From contig NZ_LR594662.1 of the NCBI RefSeq assembly GCF_901827175.1, positions 6,200,001 to 6,264,000 of the forward strand: DNA of 64,000 nucleotides, read 5' to 3'. The notes beneath the pieces were generated by a model. That model had not been told where the DNA came from, ran no database searches, and worked only from the letters and a program-made list of their open reading frames with translations. Each line of letters opens with the position of its first letter. Position 1 is the first letter of the stretch. Source of the stretch: Variovorax sp. RA8. Lineage in GTDB: Bacteria; Pseudomonadota; Gammaproteobacteria; Burkholderiales; Burkholderiaceae_C. The position numbers and the translations under genes are program-made. Below, in pieces: positions 55,056 through 63,476 of this stretch.

Positions 55056-56000
55056 TCAGTTCAGGGCCGCGAGCTTCTTGTCGATGTCGGCCAGGCGGGT
55101 CTTCTTGTCCGTATCGGCGAGCGCGCTGTCGGACTCGATCTTGTTGCGCTGGCCGAACAGGTCGAGCTGGCGGATCGGGAGCAGTTGCTTGTCGCTCGAC
55201 GCCTTGAAGCCCGAGAGCTTGGAGATCTTCATGACGATCTCCTTCTCGCGCGCGTCGGTCTTGGCGTAGTTGTAGAAGAAGTTCTTGAGCTTCGTCTTGG
55301 TCGCCTCGGGCAGGTCCTTGCGCATGACCAGCGGGTCGAGCGGGATCAGCGGCGAGGTCCAGATGACCTTGATCTCCTTGAACTTCTCGGGCGCGCGCTC
55401 CTTGATCTTGTCCAGGTTCTCGCTGTTGTTGGTCGCCACGTCCACCTGCTTGTTGGCCACCGCGAGCGCGTTGGTCTCGTGGTTGGCGCTGCGGGTGAGC
55501 TTGAACAGCGACTTGGCGTCCACCTTGTTCTGCGCGAAGGCGTAGTAGCCGGGCACCAGGAAGCCGGAGGTGGAGTTCGGGTCGCCGTTGCCGAAGCTCA
55601 GCGACTTGCCGTTCTTGAGCACGTCGTCCAGCGTGTTGAGCGGGCTGTCCTTGTGCACGATCAGGTGCGAGTAGTAGCCCTGGGTGCCGTCCGCGTTGAC
55701 CATCTGCGCGAACACCTCGCCGCTCGCGCGGTCCACCGCCTCCATCGCCGACTTGTTGCCGAACCAGCCGAGCTGCACCTTGTTGAAGCGCATGCCTTCG
55801 ATGATGCCGGCGTAGTCGGGCGCGAAGAAGGCCGTGACCTTGAGCCCTGTCTGGAGGCTCATGTCGTCGATCAGCGGCTGCCAGTCCTGCTTGAGGTTCT
55901 GCGTCGCCTCGGTCGAGATGATGCCGAAGGCGATGTCCTGCGCGAGCACCGCCGTCATGCCCAGGCCCAGGGCCAGGGCCGCACACAGTTTCTTGATCAT
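55056..56000 (-). CDS. phnD: Phosphonate ABC transporter substrate-binding protein
   Basis: The 314-residue periplasmic protein has a signal peptide ([16 protein letters not shown]) and PhnD family sequence: [48 protein letters not shown] and the C-terminal helical tail. It binds phosphonates or phosphite for PhnE/PhnC. The gap to phnC and to phnE is 52 bases each. Confidence 0.93.
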   Translation of the reverse strand: MIKKLCAALALGLGMTAVLAQDIAFGIISTEATQNLKQDWQPLIDDMSLQTGLKVTAFFAPDYAGIIEGMRFNKVQLGWFGNKSAMEAVDRASGEVFAQMVNADGTQGYYSHLIVHKDSPLNTLDDVLKNGKSLSFGNGDPNSTSGFLVPGYYAFAQNKVDAKSLFKLTRSANHETNALAVANKQVDVATNNSENLDKIKERAPEKFKEIKVIWTSPLIPLDPLVMRKDLPEATKTKLKNFFYNYAKTDAREKEIVMKISKLSGFKASSDKQLLPIRQLDLFGQRNKIESDSALADTDKKTRLADIDKKLAALN

Positions 56001-56052
56001 GGAGTCACTCCAGGTTTGGAAGATGGAAGGAAGAGGAAGAGAAAAAGAGGGA

Positions 56053-56901
56053 TCAGGCCGCCGCCGCCAGCGGCATCCGCACCGGCTGCGGCAGCACGTG
56101 CACCTGGGCCTCGCCCGGGGGCGGAGCCAGCAGCTCGTCGGCCTGCACGCCGTAGAGCTCGCGCAGCAGCGGCGCGTTCAGGGCCGACGAGGGACCGTCG
56201 TAGACGATCTCGCCCTGCTTGAGCGCGACCACGCGCGGGCAGTACTTCATCGCGATGTCGACCTGGTGCAGCGAGACGATCACCGTGCAGCGGTCCTCGC
56301 GGTTGATGCGCGCCAGGATCTCCATCACCTTGCGAGAGGACTCCGGGTCCAGCGAGGCGATGGGCTCGTCGGCCAGCACCACCTTCGCGCCCTGCACCAG
56401 CGTGCGCGCGATGGCGGCGCGTTGCTGCTGCCCGCCGGAGAGGGTGGAGGCACGCTGCGCCTGGCAATCGGCGATGCCCACGCGGGCCAGCGCCTCGAGC
56501 GCCAGCGTGCGCTCCTCGCAGGTGAAGGCGCGCGTCCAGCTGCGCCACCAGGGCATGCGATGCAGCGAGCCCACCAGCACGTTGACCAGCACCGGCAGCC
56601 GCGCCACCAGGTTGAACTGCTGGAACACGAAGCCGATCTGCGCGCGCACCCGGCGGATGTCGCGGTCGACGCGCCCGCGCTGCTGCACGCGACGGCCGTC
56701 GATCTCGATCAGCGAATCGGTGTCGCCGTCGGCCGCCACCAGGCCCGCCACGTGTCGCAGCAGGGTGGACTTGCCGGAGCCGGAGGCGCCGATCAGCGCC
56801 ACCATCTCGCCGCGTCGAACGTCGAGGTCGATGTTGCGCAGGGCGTGCCTGCCGCTGGCGAAATGCTTGTTGAGCTGGCGGATGCGCAGGGCTGTTTCCA
56901 T
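56053..56901 (-). CDS. phnC: Phosphonate ABC transporter ATP-binding protein
   Basis: The 282-residue ATPase has Walker [11 protein letters not shown]-loop FVFQQFNLV, signature [16 protein letters not shown] and Walker [13 protein letters not shown]. It powers the PhnDE transporter. It is the first gene of phnC-D-E-Z. A HutC/PhnF-type operator lies 17-24 bases before its start. Confidence 0.93.
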   Translation of the reverse strand: METALRIRQLNKHFASGRHALRNIDLDVRRGEMVALIGASGSGKSTLLRHVAGLVAADGDTDSLIEIDGRRVQQRGRVDRDIRRVRAQIGFVFQQFNLVARLPVLVNVLVGSLHRMPWWRSWTRAFTCEERTLALEALARVGIADCQAQRASTLSGGQQQRAAIARTLVQGAKVVLADEPIASLDPESSRKVMEILARINREDRCTVIVSLHQVDIAMKYCPRVVALKQGEIVYDGPSSALNAPLLRELYGVQADELLAPPPGEAQVHVLPQPVRMPLAAAA

Positions 56902-56915
56902 CGTCGGCTTCGAAG

Positions 56916-56927
56916 TCGTCTAGACAA
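56916..56927. promoter_or_regulatory. GntR/HutC-type (PhnF-like) operator
   Basis: GTCTAGAC (56918-56925) is a perfect 8-base palindrome matching the HutC-subfamily consensus GTMTAKAC. A direct repeat CGAAGTC flanks it (56911-56917 and 56929-56935). PhnF-type GntR proteins control phosphonate genes in other bacteria, but no such regulator gene is in the window. Confidence 0.5.
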
Positions 56928-56983
56928 CCGAAGTCTGATCACGCCTTGTGACGTGCGCTTGACGCTTTCGCGACGGGGACGTG

Positions 56984-58072
56984 TCAGCGACCGGCCAGGA
57001 ACACGCGGGCCAGTTCGTAGGGCGGCGTGACTTCCAGCTGGTCGTAGCGGCAGGCGTCGGGTGACTTGTCCCACCGCCACCGCAGGAACAGGGCCGCATG
57101 CCGGAAGCGGTCGCCCTGCAGGTGGTCGTAGCGGACCTCGCACACCCGATCGATGCGCAAGGGCTGCCACGAGAGATCCTTGCCGCCGCTCCACCGGCTC
57201 CGCGCCCCGGGCATTCGCTGCTGCGGCCCGCCGCCGGCAGCCGCGGCGGCCCATCCGGACCAGGGGTGCCCCGACGACGCGCCCTTGCGCAGCGGCTCCA
57301 GCTCGGCAGCGAGCTTTCTGCGGGTTTCCATGTCGAAGGACGCTGTCACGCCCACGTGCTGCAGCACATCGTGATCGTCGTAGAGGCCCAGGAGCAGCGA
57401 GCCCACGACGCCGGGCCCGCTCTTGTGCCACCGCAAGCCCGCCACCACGCAATCCGCTGTTCGCTGGTGCTTGACCTTCAGCATGGCGCGCTTGCCGGGA
57501 AGATAGGGCTGGTCCGCCCACTTGGCGATCACGCCGTCGAGCCCCGCGCCCTCGAAATGCTGCAGCCACTGGAGCGCCAGGGCGTGGTCGGTGGTCATGG
57601 GCGTGAGCCGGATGTGCGGTGCCGACTCCGCCAGCAGCGCCTCGAGCAGAAGCCGCCGTTCGCCTTGCGGCCTGGCCATCAGGTCCTGGCCATCCAACGC
57701 CAGCAGATCGAAGGCGACGAACGAAGCCGGCGTCTCGGCCGCCAGGCGCGCCACCCGCGACGCCGCGGGATGCACGCGTTGCTGGAGCGCATCGAAGTCG
57801 AGCCCGCGCGGCGTGGCGACGACGATCTCGCCGTCGAGCACGCAGCCCTCCGGCAGCGCTGCCGCAAAGGCTGCGTGCAGGTCGGGAAAGTAGCGGTCGA
57901 GCGGCTTGCCCTCGCGGCTCTGGACAAGGACCTCGCCGTCAATGCAAAAGACGATTGCGCGGAAGCCGTCCCACTTCGGCTCGAACAGGAACTCATCGCC
58001 CTGCGGCAGGCTCTCGGCCGTCCTGGCCAGCATCGGCAGTACCGGCGGACGCGGTGCGCTTCCGGAATTCAT
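56984..58072 (-). CDS. ATP-dependent DNA ligase (LigD/LigC-like)
   Basis: The 362-residue ligase has the nucleotidyltransferase motif FEPKWDGFRA (K33 binds AMP), VLDGEIVV (motif III), FDLLALDG, and EGVIAKW-like DGVIAKW (motif IV), then an OB-fold with VLKVKHQ and FLRWRWDK. It is the stand-alone ligase-only form (LigC), unlike full LigD with polymerase and nuclease domains. Bacteria use such enzymes in end joining or short-patch repair. No Ku gene is present in the window; a nearby exonuclease III gene is divergent. Confidence 0.88.
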   Translation of the reverse strand: MNSGSAPRPPVLPMLARTAESLPQGDEFLFEPKWDGFRAIVFCIDGEVLVQSREGKPLDRYFPDLHAAFAAALPEGCVLDGEIVVATPRGLDFDALQQRVHPAASRVARLAAETPASFVAFDLLALDGQDLMARPQGERRLLLEALLAESAPHIRLTPMTTDHALALQWLQHFEGAGLDGVIAKWADQPYLPGKRAMLKVKHQRTADCVVAGLRWHKSGPGVVGSLLLGLYDDHDVLQHVGVTASFDMETRRKLAAELEPLRKGASSGHPWSGWAAAAAGGGPQQRMPGARSRWSGGKDLSWQPLRIDRVCEVRYDHLQGDRFRHAALFLRWRWDKSPDACRYDQLEVTPPYELARVFLAGR

Positions 58073-58159
58073 CGGCGCAATGGATCACCGCGCCTACGTG
58101 CTTCGTGCAGGAACTCCGGCCATGATCGCGACATCCTTTTTCCCAGGATTGCACCCGCC

Positions 58160-58939
58160 ATGAAGATCGCCAGTTTCAACGTCAACGGGATCAACAGCCG
58201 GCTTCCGCGGCTGCTCGAGTGGCTCGAAGAGTCGAGGCCCGACGTGGCCTGCCTGCAGGAGCTGAAGTCCCCCGACCCCACCTTTCCTGAGGCCGCGCTG
58301 CGCGAGGCCGGCTACGGCGCCGTCTTCCACGGCCAGCGCTCGTGGAACGGCGTGGCCATCCTGGCACGCGGCAAGGAGCCGATCGAGACCGGGCGCGGCC
58401 TCGACGGCAACAGCCAGGACGACCAGAGCCGGTACATCGAAGCCGTGGTCGACGGCGTGATCATCGGCTGCCTCTACCTGCCCAACGGCAATCCATGGCC
58501 CGGCCCCAAGTTCGACTACAAGCTGGAGTGGTTCGAGCGGCTCTGCGCCCACGCGCGCAAGCTCTTCGACTGCGGTCTCCCCGCGATGCTGGCGGGTGAC
58601 TTCAACGTCGTGCCCACCGACGCCGACATCTACAACCCGGCATCGTGGCGCAAGGATGCACTGCTGCAGCCCGAGAGCCGCGCCGCGTTCGCCCGGCTGC
58701 TCGACCAGGGCTGGACCGACGCGATCCGCGCGCTGCATCCGCACGAGGCGATCTATACCTATTGGGACTACTGGCGCAATCGCTGGCCGCGCAACGCCGG
58801 CCTGCGCATCGATCACCTGCTGCTCAATGACGAACTCGCTCCGTTGCTCAAGGCTGCCAATGTGGACCGCGAGGTGCGCGGCCGTCCGGGCGCCAGCGAT
58901 CACGCGCCCGTGTGGGTGGAGATCGCCCTGCCCGGATAG
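58160..58939 (+). CDS. xth: Exodeoxyribonuclease III
   Basis: The 259-residue endonuclease/exonuclease/phosphatase-fold enzyme: IASFNVNGINSR, CLQELKSPDPTFP, NSQDDQSRYIEA, LPAMLAGDFNVVPTD and ASDHAPVWVEI. It is the ExoIII AP endonuclease of base excision repair. It is divergent from the DNA ligase. Confidence 0.92.
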   Translation: MKIASFNVNGINSRLPRLLEWLEESRPDVACLQELKSPDPTFPEAALREAGYGAVFHGQRSWNGVAILARGKEPIETGRGLDGNSQDDQSRYIEAVVDGVIIGCLYLPNGNPWPGPKFDYKLEWFERLCAHARKLFDCGLPAMLAGDFNVVPTDADIYNPASWRKDALLQPESRAAFARLLDQGWTDAIRALHPHEAIYTYWDYWRNRWPRNAGLRIDHLLLNDELAPLLKAANVDREVRGRPGASDHAPVWVEIALPG

Positions 58940-58982
58940 GCCGCCTGCACGCGGCCAGCGGGGCCCCATGGGCCACCCAAGC

Positions 58983-60248
58983 TCACAACAGCTCGTGGAA
59001 CAGGTAGGCCGCGTTGTCCTTCAGCTTGTGCCATGCCCCTCGCCGCCGCCAGGCCTCCAGCTCCACTTCTTCCGCCCGCGCCACATACCGCTCGAAGATG
59101 GCGTCGAGCTGGCCCGCAAAGCCCGCATCCAGTATGCCGAGCGTGAGTTCGTCGTTGGACTCGAACGAACGGTCGTCGAAATTGCTCGAGCCCACGGCGC
59201 TCCAGATGCCATCGACCGTCATCACCTTCTGGTGCAACAGGGTATGCGGATACTCGAACAGCCGCACGCCGCAGCGCAGCAGCTTCTCGAAGTTGCGATG
59301 CCCGGCGTGCTGAACCATGGGGTTGTCGGAGCCGCTGGTCGACGGCATGAGGACACGGACGTCGACACCGCGCTGCACGGCCTCGCCCAGGGCGTCGATG
59401 GCGGCAGGCTGCGGTATGAAATAGGGGTTCTGGATCCAGATGCGCTGGCGGGCCAGGCAGATCGCCGTGTGGTGCAGGATCTTGACCGCCGAGGGTGAAC
59501 CTTCGGGCTTCAGATAGGCCACATGCATCGCGATCGCTCCCGCATCGGCCAGGTGGGGAAAGCATTCTTCACCACCGAACAGCTCACTGCCCTCGCCGAT
59601 CCAGTTCTCGCTGAAGACGCCTTGCAGGAGGGTCACGATCGGACCTTGCACCCGCACGCTGATGTCGGCGTTGTGCTGGTGGTCCTCGGCATCACCGAGC
59701 CACGTGTCGACGATGCAATGGCCGCCCAGCAGGGCCTCGCGGCCGTCGATGACGACCAGCTTGCGGTGGTCGCGATCATTGAACAATCCGATGTTGCGCC
59801 ACGAATTGTCGTGGAACATCAGCACGCTGCAGCCGGCCTCGCGCATCTGGACGAGGGTCTTGGGGGCAAGGCTCTTTGCGCCATTGGCATCGAGCAGCAC
59901 CCGCACCCGCACGCCGGCGCGCGCCCGCTGCGAAAGCGCCTCGGCCAACTGGCTGCCGACGGTGCCGTCCTTCCAGAGGAAAGTCTCGAAGTGCACCGAG
60001 TACCGCGCCGCCCCGATGCGCTCGAGCAGCACGTCGAAATACCTCCCGTTCTCCAGCAGTTCCACGGCGTTTCCGTGCACCACGCCTCCCAGCGCGAGCC
60101 CGGCCAGGGAAGGCAGCAACTGTTCGATGCCGGCCGTGCTGCGCACCCGCAGGACGACGTCGCGCCGCCGCCGGATCGACCAGATCACGGACACGAGCAA
60201 CGCGATGAGGGCCGTGGAGGCCACGCCCCAGAGCGACCAGTAAAGCAA
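58983..60248 (-). CDS. Phospholipase D-type cardiolipin synthase
   Basis: The 421-residue protein has one N-terminal TM helix (STALIALLVSVIW) and two HKD motifs: HRKLVVIDGREALLGG and HQKVMTVDGIWSAVGSSN, the PLD cardiolipin synthase signature. It would make cardiolipin by transphosphatidylation at the inner membrane. The start is TTG, strongly supported by AGGAGG 7 bases upstream. Confidence 0.88.
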   Translation of the reverse strand: MLYWSLWGVASTALIALLVSVIWSIRRRRDVVLRVRSTAGIEQLLPSLAGLALGGVVHGNAVELLENGRYFDVLLERIGAARYSVHFETFLWKDGTVGSQLAEALSQRARAGVRVRVLLDANGAKSLAPKTLVQMREAGCSVLMFHDNSWRNIGLFNDRDHRKLVVIDGREALLGGHCIVDTWLGDAEDHQHNADISVRVQGPIVTLLQGVFSENWIGEGSELFGGEECFPHLADAGAIAMHVAYLKPEGSPSAVKILHHTAICLARQRIWIQNPYFIPQPAAIDALGEAVQRGVDVRVLMPSTSGSDNPMVQHAGHRNFEKLLRCGVRLFEYPHTLLHQKVMTVDGIWSAVGSSNFDDRSFESNDELTLGILDAGFAGQLDAIFERYVARAEEVELEAWRRRGAWHKLKDNAAYLFHELL

Positions 60249-60448
60249 GGTGTTTCCTCCTGCGAGCCGCCATTGTGGCGTGCGGCGGCGGGTCGATGAG
60301 GCCGGCTGTGCCGACGAAGTTCAGGTCGCTCCAGGAACATTCCCGCAATCCTGATGCAACCTGAAGGACGCTTGATCCAGCGCAAGGCCTTCTTGTTGCT
60401 TCGGCTGCAATCTCAGCGTTGACCCATCAACCTTGGATTCACGACCTG

Positions 60449-60784
60449 ATGCTGCTGCCTGCGACCCGAAGCATCGCGCTTGCGATCCTCGTCCTCGCCG
60501 GGCAGCCGGCGTGGGCTGGCGACGATTGCGATGCACCGCCCGAGACCTGGCAGCCGCGCAGTGCGGTGCGCGCACTGGCCGAACGCAAGGGCTGGCACAT
60601 CGACAAGCTCAAGATCGACGACGGCTGCTACGAGATCAAGGGCCGCGATGCCGACGACCGCCGCTTCAAGGCCAAGCTCGACCCGGCAACGCTCGAGGTC
60701 GTCCGCATGAAGCACGAGCATCGCGAACGCGAACGCGAACGCAGGCACGAGAGGATTTCAGCGAAGCCAGGAGACCACGAATGA
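60449..60784 (+). CDS. Small periplasmic PepSY-domain protein
   Basis: The 111-residue protein has a signal peptide (LPATRSIALAILVLAGQPAWA) and a PepSY-like domain with ALAERKGWHIDKLKIDDGCYEIKGRD and FKAKLDPATLEVV. Its tail is rich in Arg and Glu. PepSY domains often accompany redox or protease systems. It overlaps the DUF2271 gene by four bases (ATGA). Confidence 0.8.
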   Translation: MLLPATRSIALAILVLAGQPAWAGDDCDAPPETWQPRSAVRALAERKGWHIDKLKIDDGCYEIKGRDADDRRFKAKLDPATLEVVRMKHEHRERERERRHERISAKPGDHE

Positions 60785-61248
60785 AGCATGCATGGACCGT
60801 TGCCGCAGTCGCGGGCGCCATCGCCGCACCGTCGATCGCGTCGGCGCGCCAGGTCGCGATCGAAACCCAGCTGTCCGACTACGGCGGCGACGGCGCCTAC
60901 GTCGCCATCTATATCACCGACCGCAATGGCCGCTACCAAGGCACGCTGTGGGTCGCAGGGACCAAGGCCAAGTACTGGCGTCACCTGGGTGACTGGTACC
61001 GCGCGACGGGCGGCAAGGCGAAGGTGGACGGCATCAGCGGGGCGAGCGTCGGCGCGGGCAAGACCTTGCGCGTGACTGTCGATGTGGCCGACACGCTGCT
61101 CGATGCCGGCTACGAGATCCACGTCGACACCGCGGTCGAGAAGATGAAGGAGAACCCTTCGGAGGTCGTCGTCCCGCTCACCAAGGCGGGCGCAGGCAAG
61201 CCGGCCGCCGGACGCGGCTACGTCAGGTCGTTCCGCTATACCCTTTGA
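60781..61248 (+). CDS. DUF2271 protein with ApbE flavinylation motif
   Basis: The 155-residue protein has a signal peptide (AWTVAAVAGAIAAPSIASA) and a DUF2271 domain: TQLSDYGGDGAYVAIYITDRNG, TLWVAG, KYWRHLGDWYR. D83-GISGAS89 matches the ApbE target motif (D-x-x-S/T-G-A-S/T), so an FMN is probably attached to S89 in the periplasm. It lies in an operon with the reductase and ApbE. The stop lies 12 bases before the next start. Confidence 0.85.
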   Translation: MKHAWTVAAVAGAIAAPSIASARQVAIETQLSDYGGDGAYVAIYITDRNGRYQGTLWVAGTKAKYWRHLGDWYRATGGKAKVDGISGASVGAGKTLRVTVDVADTLLDAGYEIHVDTAVEKMKENPSEVVVPLTKAGAGKPAAGRGYVRSFRYTL

Positions 61249-61259
61249 CAGGGTGCTCG

Positions 61260-63476
61260 ATGCTGCGGACGCTCCATTCGATCCCGGCATTGATCGCATC
61301 GCTGCTGCTGGTGCTCGTCGCCCTGACGGGATCGGCGCTGTCGGTGTTCCCGGCCCTGGAGCGGGCGCGTGCGGCCGACACGAGCGGCATCGATGTGGCG
61401 ACGCTCGCCGACCGCGTGAGCGCGCGCCTGCCCGGCGTCGAGACGCTGGTGCGCCAGCCTTCGGGCACGATCGTGGCCTACCACATGGCCGGCAGCGGGC
61501 AACGTGCGTCGGTCATCGACCCTGGGAGCGGGGAGGCGGTTGCCGACTATCGGCCTTCGGCCACACAGCGCTGGCTGAAGAACCTGCACCGCAAGCTCCT
61601 GCTCGACGACCCCGGCCGTGTCGCGACAGGCGTGGCGGCCGCCTGCATGCTGTTCATCGTGATCTCCGGCCTGACGCTGCTCGCGCGTCGAATGGGAGGT
61701 TGGAAGCAGTTGCTGGGCCCGGTGCGCGGCAACACGCCGCAACGGTTCCACAACGAGAGCGCGCGCCCGGCGTTCGCCGGGCTCGCATTGTCGGCAGCGA
61801 CGGGTCTTCTCATGTCGCTCGCCACATTCGGATTCATCCCCGAAGGCGGGGGGGCGGACCCTTCCTTCGAGCTGCGCCCGAGCGGAACGGCCCGGATGGC
61901 GCTCGCGCAGATGGAGGCGCTGCGATCGGTGGACGTGTCGCGGCTCGCGCAGCTGAAGCTCGCGAGTCCGGACGATCCGAATGACGTCATCGAACTCGAG
62001 ACCGCGGATGGCGCGGGCGTCGTCGATCCAGCCACGGGCACCTGGCTCGCCTACCGGGCGCCTGACGCTTGGCAGCGCCTGCACGCGACCGTGCGCATGC
62101 TGCACACCGGCGAAGGCCTGTGGTGGCTCGGGCTGGTGGTTGGCGCCTCGTCGCTGGCGGTACCGCTGCTCGCCGCGACCGGGTTCCTGCTCTGGCTTCG
62201 TCGCCGCCAAAGCCTGCCTCGCGTGCCAGACAATGTGCCGAGGCGCGACGCCGACACCTTGTTGCTGGTCGGCAGCGAAACCCGCACGACGTGGGGATTC
62301 GCCGCGGCGCTGCACGCCGCGCTGACGCGGGCGCACCTGCGGGTGCATACGGCACCGATGAACGACATCGAGGCTCACCTCCACGACGTCCGCCGCGTGC
62401 TCGTCCTCACCGCGACCTACGGCGACGGTGCGGCGCCGGAAAGCGCGCGCCAGTTTCTTCCCAGGCTTGCCCGCATGCCCGCGCGGGCCGGCGTCGCGTT
62501 CGCCGTGCTCGGCTTCGGCGACCGGCAGTTCCCGCATTTCTGCGGCTATGCACGGCAGGTCCACGATGCGCTCGCCGCCCGCGGGTTCGACGCCTTGGGA
62601 GAGCCGGGCATGGTGGACCGGCAGTCGGAGCCGGAGTTCCGCCAATGGTGCAAGTGGCTCGGCGACACGCTCGGAGTGACGCTCGACATCCGGTACGAGC
62701 CACTGCTGCCGCGCACGACTGCGCTCGAACTCGTCTCGCGAACCGGCTACGGTACCGATCCGCAGACCCTGACCGCTGTCCTGCGCTTCGCGCCACCAGC
62801 GGTGCCCGAGCGAGGATGGCGCAGCCGGCTCCGCTCGCCGCGGCTGCCGAAGTTCCAGACCGGCGACCTGCTCGGCGTGGTTCCGCCGGGCGGCGCTTCA
62901 CCCCGCTATTACTCCCTGGTCAGTTCGGCTTCGGACGGTGTGATCGAGATCTGCGTGCGCCGCCAGGTGGGCGGTATCTGCTCCAGCTACCTCACCGGTC
63001 TGTCGCCGGGCGCAACCATCCAGGCTTTCATCCGGCCACATGAGAGCTTCCGCCTTGCAGCCAGCGCGGCGCCAGTGATCCTCGTCGGCGCGGGAACCGG
63101 CATCGGTCCGCTGATCGGCTTCATCCGCCACAACAGCGCGGGCCGCCCGATGCACCTGTACTTCGGCGCGCGCGGCGCCGAAGACGGCTTTCTCTATCGC
63201 GACGAACTGAACGGCCTCGTCGGCGACCATCGGCTGCGCACGCTGACGACCGCCTTCTCGCGCGCCGCCAGCCCAGCCTACGTGCAGGACCGGCTCCTCG
63301 CGGATGCCCAGCGGCTGCGCGCGTTGATCATGCATGGCGCCGCCCAGGTCATGGTGTGCGGCGGACGCCAGATGGCCGACGGCGTGATGAACGCCTGGGA
63401 ACGCATCCTGGAGGGCTCCGGCCTGTCGGTCGCACAGCTGAGGACACAGGGGCGCTATGCCGAAGACGTCTATTGA
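61260..63476 (+). CDS. PepSY-TM diflavin reductase (flavodoxin plus FAD/NADPH domains)
   Basis: The 738-residue protein has an N-terminal PepSY-TM module with about four TM helices (LIASLLLVLVALTGSALSVF, VAAACMLFIVISGLTLLA, FAGLALSAATGLLMSLATFG, and LGLVVGASSLAVPLLAATGFLLWL), then a flavodoxin domain (LLLVGSETRTTWGFA, LTATYGDGAAPESA, FGDRQFPHFCGYA), and an FNR-like domain with FAD site PRYYSLVSSA, GGICSSYL, and NADPH site ILVGAGTGIGPLIGFI. Its cytosolic part should take electrons from NADPH and the PepSY-TM part should move them across the membrane. A ferric-reductase role is known for related proteins; the acceptor here is probably the flavinylated DUF2271 protein. The ATG at 61260 is used. 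Confidence 0.87.
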   Translation: MLRTLHSIPALIASLLLVLVALTGSALSVFPALERARAADTSGIDVATLADRVSARLPGVETLVRQPSGTIVAYHMAGSGQRASVIDPGSGEAVADYRPSATQRWLKNLHRKLLLDDPGRVATGVAAACMLFIVISGLTLLARRMGGWKQLLGPVRGNTPQRFHNESARPAFAGLALSAATGLLMSLATFGFIPEGGGADPSFELRPSGTARMALAQMEALRSVDVSRLAQLKLASPDDPNDVIELETADGAGVVDPATGTWLAYRAPDAWQRLHATVRMLHTGEGLWWLGLVVGASSLAVPLLAATGFLLWLRRRQSLPRVPDNVPRRDADTLLLVGSETRTTWGFAAALHAALTRAHLRVHTAPMNDIEAHLHDVRRVLVLTATYGDGAAPESARQFLPRLARMPARAGVAFAVLGFGDRQFPHFCGYARQVHDALAARGFDALGEPGMVDRQSEPEFRQWCKWLGDTLGVTLDIRYEPLLPRTTALELVSRTGYGTDPQTLTAVLRFAPPAVPERGWRSRLRSPRLPKFQTGDLLGVVPPGGASPRYYSLVSSASDGVIEICVRRQVGGICSSYLTGLSPGATIQAFIRPHESFRLAASAAPVILVGAGTGIGPLIGFIRHNSAGRPMHLYFGARGAEDGFLYRDELNGLVGDHRLRTLTTAFSRAASPAYVQDRLLADAQRLRALIMHGAAQVMVCGGRQMADGVMNAWERILEGSGLSVAQLRTQGRYAEDVY

